From CAVQHY01 sp963712465 (GTDB lineage Bacteria > Actinomycetota > Thermoleophilia > Gaiellales > Gaiellaceae): 64,000 nucleotides of DNA. This document shows, piece by piece, positions 16,084 to 24,126 of the stretch; within the stretch, counting starts at the first letter, position 1; each line of letters starts with the position of its first letter. Both the position numbers and the translations under genes were made by a program. Where the stretch lies: assembly GCA_963712465.1 (NCBI GenBank), contig CAVQHY010000007.1, positions 1 through 64,000 of the forward strand, given 5' to 3'. The notes beneath the pieces were generated by a model. It searched no databases. It was not told the DNA's origin and worked only from the letters and a program-made list of their open reading frames with translations.

Positions 16084-17252
16084 TCGCGAAGCTGCCCAGC
16101 GTCAGCCACAGAGATGCACGCTGCCGCTGTATTCCCACCATCAGGGCGTGGGTCTACGACCACGAAACGGCATCGAAGGTGCGCAAGGCATTCAGCGGCC
16201 CGGGAGCTCTTGCAGCGGCGAAGAACTGGCGGGCCGATCGGACCGTCGCTCGATCTGAGGGCGAGCCTCTCGGCCTGACCCGCGTCACGCTGCGCGAGGC
16301 GGGCGACGAGTTCATCGGCAAGGCGAAGGCCGGTGAGATCCTTTACCGCGGTAGGCAGCCTTACAAGCCGTCGTGTCTTCGGACGTACGAGGCCGACCTG
16401 ACCCGTTACGTGTACCCAGACCTCGGATCGAAGCGGCTCTCCGACATCCGCCGCCGTGACCTCACCGGGTTGATCGAGCGTCTCGGCGCTCAGGGACTCT
16501 CAGGCTCTCGGGTACGCGGCATCCTCAACCCCGTCCGCGTGATCTTCCGCCGTGCGGTGCGGGCCGAGCTGATCGCCGTGAACCCGACCGTCGACCTCGA
16601 GCTGCCCGAGGCGGCCGGGCGGCGGGAGCGGGTCGCGACCGTCGAAGAGGCGCTCACACTGGTCGGCGCTCTACCGGAAAGCGACTGCTGCTTGTGGGCG
16701 ACGGCCGCATTCGCCGGGCTCAGACGTGGCGAGCTGCGCGCGCTCCGCATGAGTGACGTCGACCTCGACGCGGGCGTGATCCGCGTCTCGCGAGGGCGAG
16801 ACGACATCGAAGGGCCAATCCAGACCAAGAGCGCGAAGGGCACCCGGACGGTTCCTGTCCCCTCCCTCCTGCGGGGCTACCTCGCATCCAACCTCATGCG
16901 GACCGGCCGACGCGGAGACGACCTGATCTTCGGCCGCACCCCGTCGGAGCCGTTCACGCCGACCAACATGCGCGACCGGGCGAACGCGACGTGGACGGAC
17001 GCCAAGCTCGAGCCGATCGGCCTCCACGAGCTCCGGCACACGTACGTCTCGCTCATGGCCGCGGCCGGGTTCGGCTTTCATGAGATCGGCGACTACGTCG
17101 GCCACTCGTCGACGCATATGACCGACCGGTACCGCCACCTGCTCGACGGGGCCGAGGCGGAGGCGGCCCGCCGCTTCGACGAGTACCTCGCTTCGCAGCG
17201 TCGCCGCGGGCCAGTTGCGGGCCAGTCGGGTGGCCCGCAGGGCGGTTTCTAG
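16051..17252 (+). pseudogene. int: Tyrosine integrase with N-terminal frameshift
   Basis: AAGGAGAG precedes ATG 16051, which opens MSRTTGIETRHSRSC, the usual start of actinobacterial phage integrases. Continuation (DARCRCIPTIRAWVYDHETA) lies in another frame, so one indel lies at ~16095-16120. From there the protein is complete: a core-binding domain, then catalytic Arg in GLRRGELRAL, Lys in AKGTRTVP, HxxR in LHELRHTYVS, His in VGHSS and Tyr in MTDRYRHL. An internal GTG at 16179 could yield a 357-residue product lacking the N-terminal arm domain. It ends 81 nt from the 3' end of tRNA-Gly, the usual position for a tRNA-integrating element. Confidence 0.8.
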
Positions 17253-17292
17253 CGGTTTCCAGCGGCAGACGAGACAAAGGCGAAAGAACCCT

Positions 17293-17317
17293 GAATCCCG
17301 TTCCAGAGGCGGGATTC
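17293..17317 (-). terminator. Hairpin after tRNA-Gly
   Basis: GAATCCCG / CGGGATTC, 8-bp stem, 9-nt loop, 17 nt beyond the tRNA 3' end on the minus strand, followed by GGGTTCTTTCG. Likely tRNA terminator, possibly also ending the integrase from the other side. Confidence 0.55.
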
Positions 17318-17333
17318 GGCTTGGTCAGCGGGA

Positions 17334-17406
17334 AGCGGACGACGGGGCTCGAACCCGCGACCCTTGGCTTGGGAAGCCAATGCTCTACCAGCTGAGCTAC
17401 GTCCGC
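17334..17406 (-). tRNA. tRNA-Gly (CCC)
   Basis: Acceptor GCGGACG pairs with CGTCCGC; D arm GCTC..GAGC; anticodon arm TTGGC-TTCCCAA-GCCAA with anticodon CCC; T arm with GGTTCGAGCC. Discriminator U; CCA is not encoded. Its 3' half is the probable attachment site of the adjacent integrase element. I found no second copy of this 3' half in the window. Confidence 0.95.
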
Positions 17407-17415
17407 GCGAGGTCG

Positions 17416-17421
17416 ATTCTA
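17416..17421 (-). promoter_or_regulatory. -10 box TAGAAT for tRNA-Gly
   Basis: TAGAAT ends 9 nt before the mature 5' end, so the primary transcript would begin within a few bases of the tRNA. Confidence 0.6.
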
Positions 17422-17551
17422 GGCGAGAAGAGGGGCGACCGCCGCAGCGCCGCCCCTCGAAGCGACAATCCTACTCCTTACAGTCTGCTAACAACAAGGC
17501 CGCCTCGAACGTGCCCGGAACGCGCTACGTTGCGGGTGGTTATCGTAGGTA

Positions 17552-17572
17552 GTGGCCCGGGCGGCGGGCCAC
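17552..17572 (+). promoter_or_regulatory. Inverted repeat in the aldolase leader
   Basis: GTGGCCCG / CGGGCCAC, 5-nt spacer. TATCGT at 17541-17546 would place the transcript start inside it, and GAAGGAGG (17579-17586) with ATG 17592 follows. It could be an operator or a leader hairpin next to the ribosome site. The rest of 17422-17551 shows nothing gene-like. Confidence 0.5.
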
Positions 17573-17591
17573 TTCAGAGAAGGAGGCGGCG

Positions 17592-18614
17592 ATGGACCTG
17601 CAGGCGCTGGAATCCACCGCCCGCGCGCTCGTGGCTCCGGGAAAGGGAATCCTCGCGGCCGACGAGTCGACGGGGACGATCGAGAAGCGGTTCGCGTCGA
17701 TCGACGTCGAGTCCACGGAGGAGAACCGGCGCGCGTACCGGGAGATGCTCTTCACGACGCCCGGATTCGGCGAGCACATCTCGGGCGTGATCCTCTACGA
17801 CGAGACGCTGCGACAGTCCCGAAGCGACGGCGTCGCGTTCGCGACCGTGCTCGAGCAGGCCGGAGCGATCCCGGGAATCAAGGTCGACACCGGGGCCAAA
17901 CCGCTCGCGGGGGCGCCCGGTGAGACCGTGACCGAGGGTCTCGACGGGCTTCGCGCGCGGCTCGAGGAGTACCGCGGCCTCGGTGCGCGCTTCGCGAAAT
18001 GGCGCGCTCCGATCGCGATCGGGCACGGCCTGCCGACGAGCACCTGCCTCCACGTGAACGCGCACGCGCTCGCCCGCTACGCGGCGCTGTGCCAGGAGGC
18101 CGACATCGTGCCGATCGTGGAGCCCGAGGTGTTGATGGACGGTGATCACACGATCGAGACGTGCTACGAGGCAACGGTCCGCACGCTGACCGGTGTCTAC
18201 CACGAGCTGTACCGGCAGCGAGTCGTTCTCGAGGGAACGCTCCTGAAGCCGAACATGGTCCTCTCCGGGAAGGAGTGCCCGGTGCAGGCCGGAGTCGAGG
18301 AGGTCGCCGAGCAGACGCTGCGTGCGCTCCGCACAGCGGTTCCGGCGGCCGTGCCGGGGATCGTGTTTCTCTCGGGCGGCCAGACGGACGAGCTCGCGAC
18401 GGCGCACCTGAACGCGATGAACCGGCTCGGTGGCAACCCGTGGGAGCTGTCGTTCTCGTACGGGCGAGCGCTCCAGGCCCCGGCCCTGAAGGCGTGGCGT
18501 GGCCAGTCGGCGAACGTCGCGGCCGGCCAGCAGGCGCTCTACCATCGAGCGAAGCTCAACGGCCTCGCCCGCTCCGGCGACTACACGGCCGACATGGAAC
18601 AGCTCGCCGCGTAG
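17592..18614 (+). CDS. Class I fructose-bisphosphate aldolase
   Basis: A 340-residue class I (Schiff-base) aldolase: GKGILAADESTGTIEKRF, VILYDETLRQ, IKVDTGAKPL, then catalytic Lys in EGTLLKPNMVL and the phosphate-binding FLSGGQTDELAT. It cleaves fructose-1,6-bisphosphate to DHAP and glyceraldehyde-3-phosphate in the cytosol. The length fits the eukaryote-like class I family. GAAGGAGG gives a Shine-Dalgarno start, unlike many core neighbours. It converges on glpX, so opposing glycolytic and gluconeogenic enzymes share one terminator. An inverted repeat in the leader may regulate it. Confidence 0.95.
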   Translation: MDLQALESTARALVAPGKGILAADESTGTIEKRFASIDVESTEENRRAYREMLFTTPGFGEHISGVILYDETLRQSRSDGVAFATVLEQAGAIPGIKVDTGAKPLAGAPGETVTEGLDGLRARLEEYRGLGARFAKWRAPIAIGHGLPTSTCLHVNAHALARYAALCQEADIVPIVEPEVLMDGDHTIETCYEATVRTLTGVYHELYRQRVVLEGTLLKPNMVLSGKECPVQAGVEEVAEQTLRALRTAVPAAVPGIVFLSGGQTDELATAHLNAMNRLGGNPWELSFSYGRALQAPALKAWRGQSANVAAGQQALYHRAKLNGLARSGDYTADMEQLAA

Positions 18615-18615
18615 G

Positions 18616-18633
18616 GGCGGGGCTCGCCCCGCC
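18616..18633. terminator. Shared terminator hairpin
   Basis: GGCGGGG-CTCG-CCCCGCC in the 29-nt gap between the convergent aldolase and glpX genes. An outer AGGGGC..GCCCCT pairing extends it. Works as a hairpin in either direction; no T-run. Confidence 0.6.
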
Positions 18634-18643
18634 TTGCACGCCC

Positions 18644-19633
18644 CTAGGAGTACCGTCCGCCCGCGATCGCGCGGAGCTTCTCGAACGCGTGGGTTGCCTC
18701 GATCTTGCGAAACGTCCCGGAGCGCGACCGCATCACCAGCGAGTCGGTGACCGCCCCACCTCGGGTGTAGCGCACGCCCTGAAGGAGTGCTCCGTCGGTC
18801 ACGCCGGTGGCGGCGACGAACACGTTGTCGCCGGCACAGAGGTCGTCCGTTCCGAGCACCCGGTCGGGGTCGATGCCCGCAGCGACGAGCGCCTGCCGCT
18901 CCTCGTCGGTGCGCGGCCAGAGCCGGCCGTGGAGCGCGCCGCCGAAACACTTCACGGCGGCTGCCGAGATCACGCCCTCGGGCGTCCCGCCGATCCCCAT
19001 CAGCATGTCGACCGGCCCGCTCGGGCTCGCGGCGGCGATCGCCGGGGCGACGTCGCCGTCGGTGATCAGGTTCACCTTCGCGCCGCAGGCGCGCAGCCCG
19101 TCGACGAGCGGCGCGTTGCGCTCGCGGTCGAGAACGACGACGGAGATCTCGCTCGGCTCGACCCCCTTTGCCCTGGCCGCCGCCAGCACGTTCTCCTCGG
19201 GCGTCGCCTCGATCGACACGGCGTCCCTGAGCGCTTCGCCGCACGCGATCTTGTCCATGTAGACCGCCGCGCCGGGAAAGAGCATCGTGCCGCGCTCGGA
19301 AAGGGCGATCACGGCGATCGCGTTCGGCTGACCGACCGACGTGAGGCGCGTCCCCTCGAGCGGATCGACGGCGATGTCGACCTGCGGCGGCTCGCCGTTG
19401 CCGATCTCCTCGCCGTTGTACAGCATCGGCGCCTCGTCCTTTTCCCCCTCGCCGATGACGACGACACCCTCCATCGGCACGGTGTCGAGCATGTAGCGCA
19501 TCGCGTCGACGGCGGCCTGATCGGCGGCGATCTTGTCGCCGCGCCCGATCCACCGGCCTGCGGCCATCGCCGCCGCTTCGGTGACGCGCACCAGCTCGAG
19601 CGCGAGGTTCCGATCGGGCGCCGTCGTCGACAT
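18644..19633 (-). CDS. glpX: Class II fructose-1,6-bisphosphatase
   Basis: A 329-residue GlpX-type phosphatase: NLALELVRVTEAAAMAAGRW, GEGEKDEAPMLYNGE, DIAVDPLEGT (metal-binding Asp/Glu set), LITDGDVAPAI, GIGGTPEGVISAAAVKCFGG and a C-terminal RKIEATHAFEKL. Hydrolyses fructose-1,6-bisphosphate in gluconeogenesis. ATG 19633 is 7 nt after a TAGGAT -10 box, so the mRNA is probably leaderless. Faces the aldolase across a shared terminator. Confidence 0.96.
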   Translation of the reverse strand: MSTTAPDRNLALELVRVTEAAAMAAGRWIGRGDKIAADQAAVDAMRYMLDTVPMEGVVVIGEGEKDEAPMLYNGEEIGNGEPPQVDIAVDPLEGTRLTSVGQPNAIAVIALSERGTMLFPGAAVYMDKIACGEALRDAVSIEATPEENVLAAARAKGVEPSEISVVVLDRERNAPLVDGLRACGAKVNLITDGDVAPAIAAASPSGPVDMLMGIGGTPEGVISAAAVKCFGGALHGRLWPRTDEERQALVAAGIDPDRVLGTDDLCAGDNVFVAATGVTDGALLQGVRYTRGGAVTDSLVMRSRSGTFRKIEATHAFEKLRAIAGGRYS

Positions 19634-19640
19634 TGCACGG

Positions 19641-19646
19641 ATCCTA
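19641..19646 (-). promoter_or_regulatory. Leaderless-type -10 TAGGAT for glpX
   Basis: TANNNT ending 7 nt before ATG 19633; no ribosome site. Transcription should begin at the start codon. Confidence 0.65.
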
Positions 19647-19703
19647 ACCGGGGTCGATGGCCTCGACGACTGGGGGTCGGCGCAAGCCCTGTCCCCTCGC
19701 TCG

Positions 19704-21320
19704 CTACGACTCGGTGTGCCGGGCGGCCTCGCGCTCGCGCAGCTCGATCCGGCGGATCTTCCCGGTGAGCGTCTTCGGCAGGTCGTCGACGAACTCGATC
19801 TCGCGCGGGTACGCATAGGCGGCGAGCCGCTCGCGGACGTGCGCCTGGATCTCCCGGGCGAGCTCGTCGCTTGCCACAGCGCCGTCGGCGAGCCGCACGA
19901 AGCCCTTGACGATGTGACCCCGCAGCTCGTCGGGAGACGCGACGGCCGCCGCCTCGACGACGAGCGGGTGCTCGACCATCGCCGACTCGACCTCGAACGG
20001 GCCGATCCGGTAGCCGGCCGAGATGATCACGTCGTCGTTTCGGCCCTCGTACCAGACGTAGCCGTCCCCGTCTCGCCGGGCGACGTCCTTCGTGCGGAAC
20101 CACTCGCCGCCGAAGACCTCACGTGAGTCCTCGGGCCGGTTCCAGTAGCCGAGCGGGTAGTGCGGGTTCGACCGGGCTCGCAGGCAGATCTCGCCCGTGT
20201 CACCGCCGGGAACGGGATTCTCGTCATCGTCGAGGAGCGCGACCTCCCAGCCCGGGAGCGGCTTCCCCATCGAGCCCGGCCGGACTTCCATCGTCGGGAA
20301 GTTTCCGCACAGCGGATAGCTCTCGGTCAGCCCGTAGAAGTCGAGGATCCGGATCCCGAACTGGCCGTCGAACCAGCGGATCACCTCGGGGTTGAGCGGC
20401 TCTCCCGCCGAGCACGCGATCCGCAGCGAGACTCCCGGGTACGAGCCCGCGACGTCGCCGAGGGCGGCCATCGCCCGGAGCGCGGTGGGGGTGGCGAACA
20501 GGTTCCGAACGCCGTACTTCTCGAGCACGTAGAGGGTCTGGGCCGGGTCGTAGCCGCCCTTGCGGGCGAAGACGGCGATCGGTGCGCCGAACCGCCATGG
20601 CCCGAGGATCCCCGGAACGATTCCGGCGATCCAGGCCCACTCGCCGGTCGAGTGGAACACCTCGTCCTCGCGGATGTCGTGGCAGAGCTCGAACTCGTTG
20701 TGGCTGAGGAGATACCGGTGAGCATGGAGGATCCCCTTGGCGAGCCCCGTCGTGCCGCTCGAGTAGTAGAGCTGCGCGGGCTGGTCGGCGGGAACGTCGA
20801 GGGTGGCGAACCGGTCGGAGGCGGCCTCGACGGCGCGGCCGTGCTCGCCGTCGACGGTGAGGATGCGTTCGAGCTCTGGGAGCCCGTCGCGCACCGCGTC
20901 GATCCGGCTCCGGTTCTCCTCGTTCGTGACGACCACCTTCGCGCCCGAGTCGCGGAGCCGGTGCGCGATCCCCTCGTCCCCGTAGAGGATCGAGAGCGAC
21001 AGGAGAATCGCGCCGACCTTGTAGGTCGCAAGGAAGGTCGCTGCTGTCTCCGGCAGCGGCGGGAGCATAACGGCGACCCGGTCCCCCTCCCCCACGCCGA
21101 CGTCGCGCAGGGTGTTCGCCGTGCGGTTGGCGAGCGACTGCATCTCCCCGAAGGTGATGACGCGCTCGGCGCCCGTCCAGTCCTCCCAGTACATCGCCAC
21201 GCGCGCGGGGTCGTGCCGGTCCAGCACGTCGGCGGCGATGTTGTAGCGGTCTGGGACGTCCCAGCGAAACGCCGCGCACATCTCGTCGTACGGGCCGGGG
21301 CGCCAGCTGCGGTAGCTCAC
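19704..21320 (-). CDS. AMP-forming acyl-CoA synthetase
   Basis: A 538-residue adenylate-forming enzyme: A3 loop YYSSGTTGLAKGILH, hinge and A5 DFYGLTESYPLCGN, A7 EWFRTKDVARRDGDGY, A8 GRNDDVIISAGYRIGPFEVE and the catalytic Lys in LPKTLTGKIRR. Overall layout resembles medium-chain or acetyl/propionyl-CoA synthetases of the MACS group (YNIAADVLDRHD start). Converts a carboxylate, ATP and CoA to acyl-CoA, AMP and PPi. GTG 21320 begins MSYRSWRPGPYDEM; a TAGCAT box ends 9 nt upstream. The exact acid is not predictable. Confidence 0.9.
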   Translation of the reverse strand: MSYRSWRPGPYDEMCAAFRWDVPDRYNIAADVLDRHDPARVAMYWEDWTGAERVITFGEMQSLANRTANTLRDVGVGEGDRVAVMLPPLPETAATFLATYKVGAILLSLSILYGDEGIAHRLRDSGAKVVVTNEENRSRIDAVRDGLPELERILTVDGEHGRAVEAASDRFATLDVPADQPAQLYYSSGTTGLAKGILHAHRYLLSHNEFELCHDIREDEVFHSTGEWAWIAGIVPGILGPWRFGAPIAVFARKGGYDPAQTLYVLEKYGVRNLFATPTALRAMAALGDVAGSYPGVSLRIACSAGEPLNPEVIRWFDGQFGIRILDFYGLTESYPLCGNFPTMEVRPGSMGKPLPGWEVALLDDDENPVPGGDTGEICLRARSNPHYPLGYWNRPEDSREVFGGEWFRTKDVARRDGDGYVWYEGRNDDVIISAGYRIGPFEVESAMVEHPLVVEAAAVASPDELRGHIVKGFVRLADGAVASDELAREIQAHVRERLAAYAYPREIEFVDDLPKTLTGKIRRIELREREAARHTES

Positions 21321-21329
21321 GACGCGACG

Positions 21330-21335
21330 ATGCTA
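21330..21335 (-). promoter_or_regulatory. -10 TAGCAT for acyl-CoA synthetase
   Basis: TANNNT ending 9 nt before GTG 21320, giving a leader of at most a few bases. Confidence 0.45.
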
Positions 21336-21387
21336 CTCGCCCGTGGGACTTCAGCGATAGCCCTTCGAGGCCGAAACACCTTTGACC

Positions 21388-22299
21388 GTGCGCGTACCGC
21401 CCCGACTCATGCTCGCCCTCAGCCTCGCTGCCTGCGGCCTAATCGCCGTCGCCGGATCCGTCTCGGCGGGCGGCGGCGCGACGTGCGGCGGCGAGAACGC
21501 CACGATCGTCGGGACAGCCGGAGACGACTCGCTGTCCGGGACCCAGGGTGGCGACGTCATCGCCGGGTTGGGCGGAAACGACACGATCGACGGCGAGGGC
21601 GGCGACGATCTCGTCTGCGGCGACGACGGTAACGACACACTCGGCGGCGGACCCGGAAGCGACACCGTCCTGGGCGGGATCGGCGACGATGCCCTCGACG
21701 GCGGTCCGGGCGTCGACCTCGTCTCCTTCTTCTTCGCCTCGTCAGCGGTAGCGGTCGACCTCGGCAGCGGCTCCGCGACCGGTGAGGGAACCGACACGCT
21801 CAACGGCTTCGAGCAGGCGGAGGGGTCGAATCTCTCCGACATCCTCGCCGGCGACTCGAAGCGGAACTTCTTGGCCGGCGCGGGCGGGAACGACCGTCTC
21901 TACGGGGGCGGGGGGTCCGACACGCTTGCGGGAGACGAGGGCGACGACACCCTCGACGGCGGCCTGGGCTTCGACTATGCCGACTACTCGTTCGCCCCGA
22001 ACGCCGTCAAGGCGAATCTGACCCGGCGCCGGGCGAGCGGCGAGGGGAGCGACCTTTACCTCGCACTCGAAGGGATCGTCGGCTCCGACTACTCGGACAC
22101 GCTGACGGGCGACTCGCTCGGCAACGCGCTCTTCGGAGGAGCCGGCGGCGACGTCCTCGCCGGACTCGGCGGAGACGACGATCTCCACGGCGGCCCGGGC
22201 GGCGACCGGCTGGACGGCGGCGGAGGCCCGGACGTGCTCGACGGAGGCTCCGGCAAGGACGTCTGCCGAAACGGCGAGAAGCGCAAGTCCTGCCCGTAG
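21388..22299 (+). CDS. Secreted RTX-type calcium-binding repeat protein
   Basis: About 303 residues. Signal peptide VRVPPRLMLALSLAACGLIA..SVSAGG; GTG 21388 keeps its arginines, though TTG 21382 and ATG 21409 are possible. The mature part is built from glycine/aspartate nonapeptides (GGNDTIDGEGGDDLVCGDDG, GGAGGDVLAGLGGDDDLHGG) in three blocks separated by two non-repeat segments each containing FA..AV.V/ANL and SNLSDILAGDS/ SDYSDTLTGDS. These form calcium-filled beta-rolls outside the cell. Two or three cysteines flank the repeats. No catalytic domain. Such short RTX proteins are frequent in Thermoleophilia. Confidence 0.9.
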   Translation: MRVPPRLMLALSLAACGLIAVAGSVSAGGGATCGGENATIVGTAGDDSLSGTQGGDVIAGLGGNDTIDGEGGDDLVCGDDGNDTLGGGPGSDTVLGGIGDDALDGGPGVDLVSFFFASSAVAVDLGSGSATGEGTDTLNGFEQAEGSNLSDILAGDSKRNFLAGAGGNDRLYGGGGSDTLAGDEGDDTLDGGLGFDYADYSFAPNAVKANLTRRRASGEGSDLYLALEGIVGSDYSDTLTGDSLGNALFGGAGGDVLAGLGGDDDLHGGPGGDRLDGGGGPDVLDGGSGKDVCRNGEKRKSCP

Positions 22300-22311
22300 G
22301 GGTGAGCCCGA

Positions 22312-23820
22312 CTACATGCGCTCGGGCGCCTCGACCCCGATCAGGTCGAGGCAGCGCGCGATCACGGTCTTCGTGGCGACACAGAGCCCGAGGCGAAACG
22401 CCTGCGCGTCGCTCTCCAGCACGCGATGGTGGTGGTAGAAGCGATGGAAGTCGTCCGCCACGCGAATCGCGTAGGTCGGGACGGCGTGCGGACCCCGCCG
22501 CTCGGCCGCTTCGCCCGCCACCCGCGGTAGCTCGGCGAGCCGCTTGACGAGCCCACGCTCCTCGGGCGCGAGCTCCGCGGGCGGCGCGGTCGACGGCACC
22601 GCACCGGCCGCGTTCCGCAGGATCCCCGCAATCCTCGCGTGCGCGTACTGGACGTAGTAGACGGGATTCTTCTCGCTGCGCTCGGCGGCGAGATCGACGT
22701 CGATCTCGATCGCCTGGTCGTGACCGCGCGAGACGAGATACCAGCGCGCGGCGTCGACGCCGATCTCGCCGACGAGCTCGTCCAGGAGGACGACGTCGCC
22801 GCGGCGCTTCGACATCTTCCGCGACTCTCCACCGCTGGTGAGGTGGACGAGCTGATAGATCAACACCTCGATCCGATCGGGATTCGTGCCCAGCATCGCC
22901 GCCAGCGCCTTCAGCCGGCCGACGTAGCCGTGATGGTCGGCGCCGAGCACGTAGATCGCCCGTTCGAACCGCGCCAGCTTGTGGCGTATGTACGCGGCGT
23001 CGCGGGCGAAGTACGTGGGCTCGCCCGTCGCACGGATGAGCACGCGGTCCTTCTCGTCGCCGTACCTGCTGGTCCGCGCCCAGACGGCCCCCTCGGACTC
23101 GTACGTGTCGAGCTCGGCCAGCGCCTCGGGGATCTCGGTCTCGATCCGACTCTCCCGCTCCCAGGAGTCGACGCGCACGCGGAAGCGCTCGAGCGACGCC
23201 TCGATCCGCGCGATGGTGGCTCGCACCGGGTCGTCCGTGGAAGCCGCGAGCTCGTCGACGTAGGCCCCGTGGTAGCCGTCCTCGGGCGGCTGCTCCCCCC
23301 TCCGTCTCGCCTCGACGGACGCGCGAAAGCGGTCGATCTGCGTGCCCGCGTCGTTGAAGTAGTACTCCTGCTCGACGTCGTGCCCGGCAAAGCGCAGCAG
23401 CCGGGCGACCGAGTCGCCGTACGCGCCGTTGCGCGCCGACCCGACCGTGAGCGGTCCGGTCGGGTTCGCCGACACGAGCTCGACCTGGATCCGCTCCGCA
23501 CGCGTCGCCGACCGGGCGCCGTAGTCCGCTCCGGCGGCGAGGATCTCGGCGAGCACCTCTCCGTACCAGTGCGGCGACATCACGAGATTGAGGAACCCTG
23601 GCGGCGCAACCGCGGCGTCGGCGACCCCCGGGAGGGCCACCGCTCCGGCGCGCAGGTCCTCGGCGATCTCGAGCGGCGGCTTCCTCCGGGTCGGAGCAAG
23701 CCGGAGCGCGACGTTGGTCGCGTAGTCGCCATGAGATGGATTGGAAGGTCGTTCGAGCGCCACCGCCGTGCCGGCGACGGTCGTGAGCCCCTCTGCGAGC
23801 CGATCCAGGGCGGTCTGCAT
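22312..23820 (-). CDS. argS: Arginyl-tRNA synthetase
   Basis: A 502-residue class I synthetase. N-terminal Add1-like domain (SNPSHGDYATNVALRLA), catalytic core with VELVSANPTGPLTVGSARNG, YYFNDAGTQIDRF, LGADHHGYVGRLKALA, KMSKRRGDVVLLDELVGEIG, and a C-terminal DALR anticodon domain (VQYAHARIAGILR, FYHHHRVL). Charges tRNA-Arg. The HIGH signature is TVGS, lacking both histidines, while KMSKR is intact. ATG 23820 lies 7 nt after a TACCAT box shared head to head with the DUF3467 gene, so it is probably leaderless. Confidence 0.95.
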   Translation of the reverse strand: MQTALDRLAEGLTTVAGTAVALERPSNPSHGDYATNVALRLAPTRRKPPLEIAEDLRAGAVALPGVADAAVAPPGFLNLVMSPHWYGEVLAEILAAGADYGARSATRAERIQVELVSANPTGPLTVGSARNGAYGDSVARLLRFAGHDVEQEYYFNDAGTQIDRFRASVEARRRGEQPPEDGYHGAYVDELAASTDDPVRATIARIEASLERFRVRVDSWERESRIETEIPEALAELDTYESEGAVWARTSRYGDEKDRVLIRATGEPTYFARDAAYIRHKLARFERAIYVLGADHHGYVGRLKALAAMLGTNPDRIEVLIYQLVHLTSGGESRKMSKRRGDVVLLDELVGEIGVDAARWYLVSRGHDQAIEIDVDLAAERSEKNPVYYVQYAHARIAGILRNAAGAVPSTAPPAELAPEERGLVKRLAELPRVAGEAAERRGPHAVPTYAIRVADDFHRFYHHHRVLESDAQAFRLGLCVATKTVIARCLDLIGVEAPERM

Positions 23821-23826
23821 CGCGGA

Positions 23827-23833
23827 TATGGTA
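23827..23833. promoter_or_regulatory. Bidirectional -10 element TATGGTA
   Basis: The 7-bp sequence reads TATGGT on plus, ending 6 nt before GTG 23839, and TACCAT on minus, ending 7 nt before ATG 23820. Both fit TANNNT. The two start codons are separated by only 18 nt, leaving no room for ribosome sites. Confidence 0.7.
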
Positions 23834-23838
23834 CGGAC

Positions 23839-24126
23839 GTGGAGGAAGAGCCCCAGGAGCGCCAGCTCAACATCCACATGGACACGGAGCATCTCGGGGG
23901 CGTGTACGCGAACTTCGCGAACGTCAGCTTCTCCGACTACGAGTTCACGATCACGTTCGCCCGCATCGACCACGAGGTCGAGGACGGCGACATGCCGGGC
24001 GTCGTCGTCACCCGCGTGAACCTCTCGCCGAAGTTCATGCGCGAGCTCCAGGACGCGATGGCCGACTGCTGGTCGAAGTACCAGACCCGCGAGGGGATCA
24101 GGAACCTTCCGGAGTCGCCCTCGTAA
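23839..24126 (+). CDS. DUF3467 small protein
   Basis: A 95-residue DUF3467 protein: QERQLNIHMDTEHLGGVYAN, FANVSFSDYEFTITFARIDH, GVVVTRVNLSPKFMRELQDA, MADCWSKYQTREGI. GTG 23839 gives the family's E-P-Q-E-R-Q-L start; an ATG at 23878 would cut this off. Divergent from argS with an 18-nt gap. Its 3' end overlaps the antisense end of the M48 gene by 29 nt. Function unknown. Confidence 0.88.
   Translation: MEEEPQERQLNIHMDTEHLGGVYANFANVSFSDYEFTITFARIDHEVEDGDMPGVVVTRVNLSPKFMRELQDAMADCWSKYQTREGIRNLPESPS

Noticed and set aside
17334..17406. Second attachment copy of the tRNA-Gly 3' end
   Set aside because: Looked for the GGGTTCGAGCC-containing 3' half elsewhere in the window; only the tRNA itself was found.
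17574..19553. 659-codon minus-strand frame across aldolase and glpX
   Set aside because: Shadow of the aldolase on the other strand and of glpX in another frame.
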